Source: Candidatus Woesearchaeota archaeon
Lineage (GTDB): Archaea; Nanobdellota; Nanobdellia; Woesearchaeales; GW2011-AR4
Direction of reading: 5' to 3'
Assembly (NCBI GenBank): GCA_016185815.1
Contig: JACPMT010000063.1
Location: 1 to 6,845, forward strand
Length of the DNA: 6,845 nt
In this document: positions 5,720 through 6,845 of the stretch, one piece after another
Layout: each line of letters begins with the position of its first letter
Numbering within the stretch: position 1 is the stretch's first letter
Position numbers and translations under genes: made by a program
The notes under the pieces: generated by a model
Told to the model about the DNA's origin: nothing
The model's database searches: none
Seen by the model: only the letters and a program-made list of their open reading frames with translations

Positions 5720-6282
5720 TGGTAAAAAAAGAAATAAGGGTTATTGGAATTGACGACAGCCCCTTTGACAAATTCAATGACAAAAAAATTCTTGTTGTTG
5801 GGGTTGTGATGAGAGGCGGCTCTTGGGTTGATGGGATTTTGTCAACAAGAGTTGTAGTTGATGGAGATGATTCAACAAAAAAGATAGCAGAAATGATCAA
5901 CAAATGCAAATTCAAGCCGCAACTTCAATGCGTATTCCTTGACGGAATCGCAGTTGGCGGATTTAATATCATTGACGTCAAGGAATTAAGCAAAAAGACA
6001 AAATTGCCTGTGATAGTCGTTATAAGAAGAAAACCCAACATTAAAAATATCAAAAAAACATTGATTAAAATAAATAAAAAACAAAAAATAAAATTGATTG
6101 AAAAAGCTGGAAATGTCATTCAAGTTGATGATATTTTTGTCCAGTTAACAGGCATTGATTTGGAGGAAGCAAAGAAAATTCTTAAGATAGTTTGCACAAG
6201 AAGCCTGATACCTGAGCCGATTAGGCTGGCGCATTTGATTGCGCAAGGAGTTATTTTTGGAGAGAGTAGGGGAAGGGCTTAA
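5719..6282 (+). CDS. DUF99 family protein (endonuclease V homologue, putative)
   Basis: This is a 187-residue archaeal DUF99 (COG1628-type) protein. Family blocks in order are RVIGIDDSPF (7-16), VGVVMRGGSWVDGI (27-40), TRVVVDGDDSTKKI (43-56), FLDGIAVGGFNIIDVKEL (73-90), TKLPVIVVIRRKP (94-106), and the closing PEPIRLAHLIAQG followed by GESRGRA (165-187). The family is regarded as related to endonuclease V (RNase H-like fold); Asp12/Asp13 and Asp75 are the acidic residues placed to act like its metal ligands, but activity in DUF99 has not been established to my knowledge. The ATG overlaps the tag stop by one base (TAATG), with GAGGT (5711-5715) as a close-set ribosome site. Residues about 107-126 are a lysine/isoleucine-rich helix. 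Its position behind tag suggests a nucleic-acid repair or processing role. Confidence 0.92.
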   Translation: MVKKEIRVIGIDDSPFDKFNDKKILVVGVVMRGGSWVDGILSTRVVVDGDDSTKKIAEMINKCKFKPQLQCVFLDGIAVGGFNIIDVKELSKKTKLPVIVVIRRKPNIKNIKKTLIKINKKQKIKLIEKAGNVIQVDDIFVQLTGIDLEEAKKILKIVCTRSLIPEPIRLAHLIAQGVIFGESRGRA

Positions 6283-6845
6283 ACATAATAATAATTTCCT
6301 TTTTCTTTCTGCTCCCTGTCCAACCTTGAATCCAGTTTATTAACCCTGGGTCTATATGTTTCAGGATCCCTTCTTAATGTTATTTCCAATTCCTTCAAGA
6401 ACTTGTTCATTCCGTCTTCCATTTCAAACGGGCCTGTGATTATTCCCTCAATTGCCGGCTTTCCTTCAAAGACGATCAACCTGTCGCTTATGTAGTCAAT
6501 AAACAGCAAATCATGGTCGACAATCAATGCAGAGGAGTTTTTCTGCTCGACAAAATCCCTTATTACTTTTGACAAAACAAGCCTTTGCTCAGAGTCAAGA
6601 TAAGCGCTTGGCTCGTCAAGCAGGTATAGATCCGCATCCTGCTGCAGGCAATGCGCAATCGCAACCCTTTGCAACTCTCCTCCGGAAAGCTCGCTTAGTT
6701 TATTTAATGACAGTTGGTTAATGTTTAACGGGTGTATTATCTGGTTTTCATATTTGCTGAATGCATTTTTCAAAACATCAACAACCAAATCATCTGACAC
6801 TTCCAAATACTGCGGCTTGTAGCTTACTTTTACCTTGTGGGTTAT
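6279..6845 (-). CDS. ABCE1/Rli1 ribosome-recycling ATPase, C-terminal part (5' end off window)
   Basis: The frame is open to the right edge, so only the last 188 residues are visible and the N-terminal FeS domain, NBD1 and most of the start of NBD2 lie outside. ABCE1 splits ribosomes into subunits after termination. Visible NBD2 elements in order are the Q-loop VSYKPQYL at the edge, signature LSGGELQRVAIA, Walker B LYLLDEPSAYLD with D-loop, the H-loop ALIVDHDLLFIDYISDRLIVF, and the ABCE1-specific tail GMNKFLKELEITLRRDPETYRPR...DREQKEKGNYYY. That tail separates it from ordinary ABC transporters. No start codon is in view: an apparent start at 6806 is a leucine TTG within the SYKPQYLEVSDD stretch. 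The gene converges on DUF99 and overlaps it by four bases. The gene is often called rli1 or abce1 in archaea. Confidence 0.95.
   Translation of the reverse strand: MTHKVKVSYKPQYLEVSDDLVVDVLKNAFSKYENQIIHPLNINQLSLNKLSELSGGELQRVAIAHCLQQDADLYLLDEPSAYLDSEQRLVLSKVIRDFVEQKNSSALIVDHDLLFIDYISDRLIVFEGKPAIEGIITGPFEMEDGMNKFLKELEITLRRDPETYRPRVNKLDSRLDREQKEKGNYYYV
6294..6310 (+). terminator. possible T-rich terminator of the plus-strand operon
   Basis: About 12 bases after the DUF99 stop the plus strand reads TTTCCTTTTTCTTTCT. Archaeal termination can use such T-rich stretches. However, it also encodes, on the other strand, the lysine/glutamate-rich end of ABCE1, so the composition may have nothing to do with termination. 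Confidence 0.3.

Noticed and set aside
6804..6806. Start codon for the ABC protein at 6806
   Set aside because: It is a TTG leucine codon inside the continuous ABCE1 reading frame; residues upstream to the window edge (including SYKPQ) belong to the same protein.

Overview
This is a compact, AT-rich archaeal window, most likely from a small-genome lineage of the DPANN type (Woesearchaeota- or Pacearchaeota-like). The lineage is an inference. It rests on three things: an ABCE1/Rli1 ribosome-recycling ATPase and a DUF99 protein (both archaeal or archaeal/eukaryotic families), TATA boxes about 26-28 bp upstream of two divergent start codons (leaderless transcripts), and genes separated by 1-30 bp or overlapping by 1-4 bp. 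No rRNA, tRNA, mobile element or CRISPR array is visible.

Layout. (1) Positions 68-3336, minus strand, form one likely operon read right to left: glmS (glucosamine-6-phosphate synthase), a membrane methyltransferase of the isoprenylcysteine/phospholipid methyltransferase type, a small Cys-containing lipoprotein-like exported protein, and a GNAT acetyltransferase. Its 5' leader, at about 3337-3410, carries a 12-bp hairpin followed by a U6 tract just before the glmS start. (2) Positions 3478-4131, minus strand, hold an unrecognised 217-residue protein with a hydrophobic hairpin near its C-terminus; oligo-T tracts and the glmS TATA box follow it. (3) Positions 4132-4248 are a divergent promoter region. 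(4) Positions 4249-6282, plus strand, are a tightly coupled three-gene operon: a winged-helix regulator fused to an S-layer-like domain, DNA-3-methyladenine glycosylase I (tag), and a DUF99/endonuclease V-like protein. (5) Positions 6279-6845, minus strand, are the C-terminal part of ABCE1, which runs off the right edge. It converges on the plus-strand operon, and the two genes share a TTAA that provides both stop codons.

How the genes may work together. GlmS makes glucosamine-6-phosphate for UDP-GlcNAc and so for surface glycans; its operon partners are a membrane methyltransferase and an exported lipoprotein-like protein, which suggests a cell-envelope theme. The plus-strand operon puts two nucleic-acid-repair-type proteins (Tag for alkylated bases, and DUF99 as an endonuclease V homologue of unproven activity) behind a putative ligand-sensing DNA-binding protein. 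The points most worth a second look are the structured glmS leader, this regulator-repair operon, the wHTH/S-layer fusion with a Ca-loop-like tail, and the unknown protein at 3478-4131.
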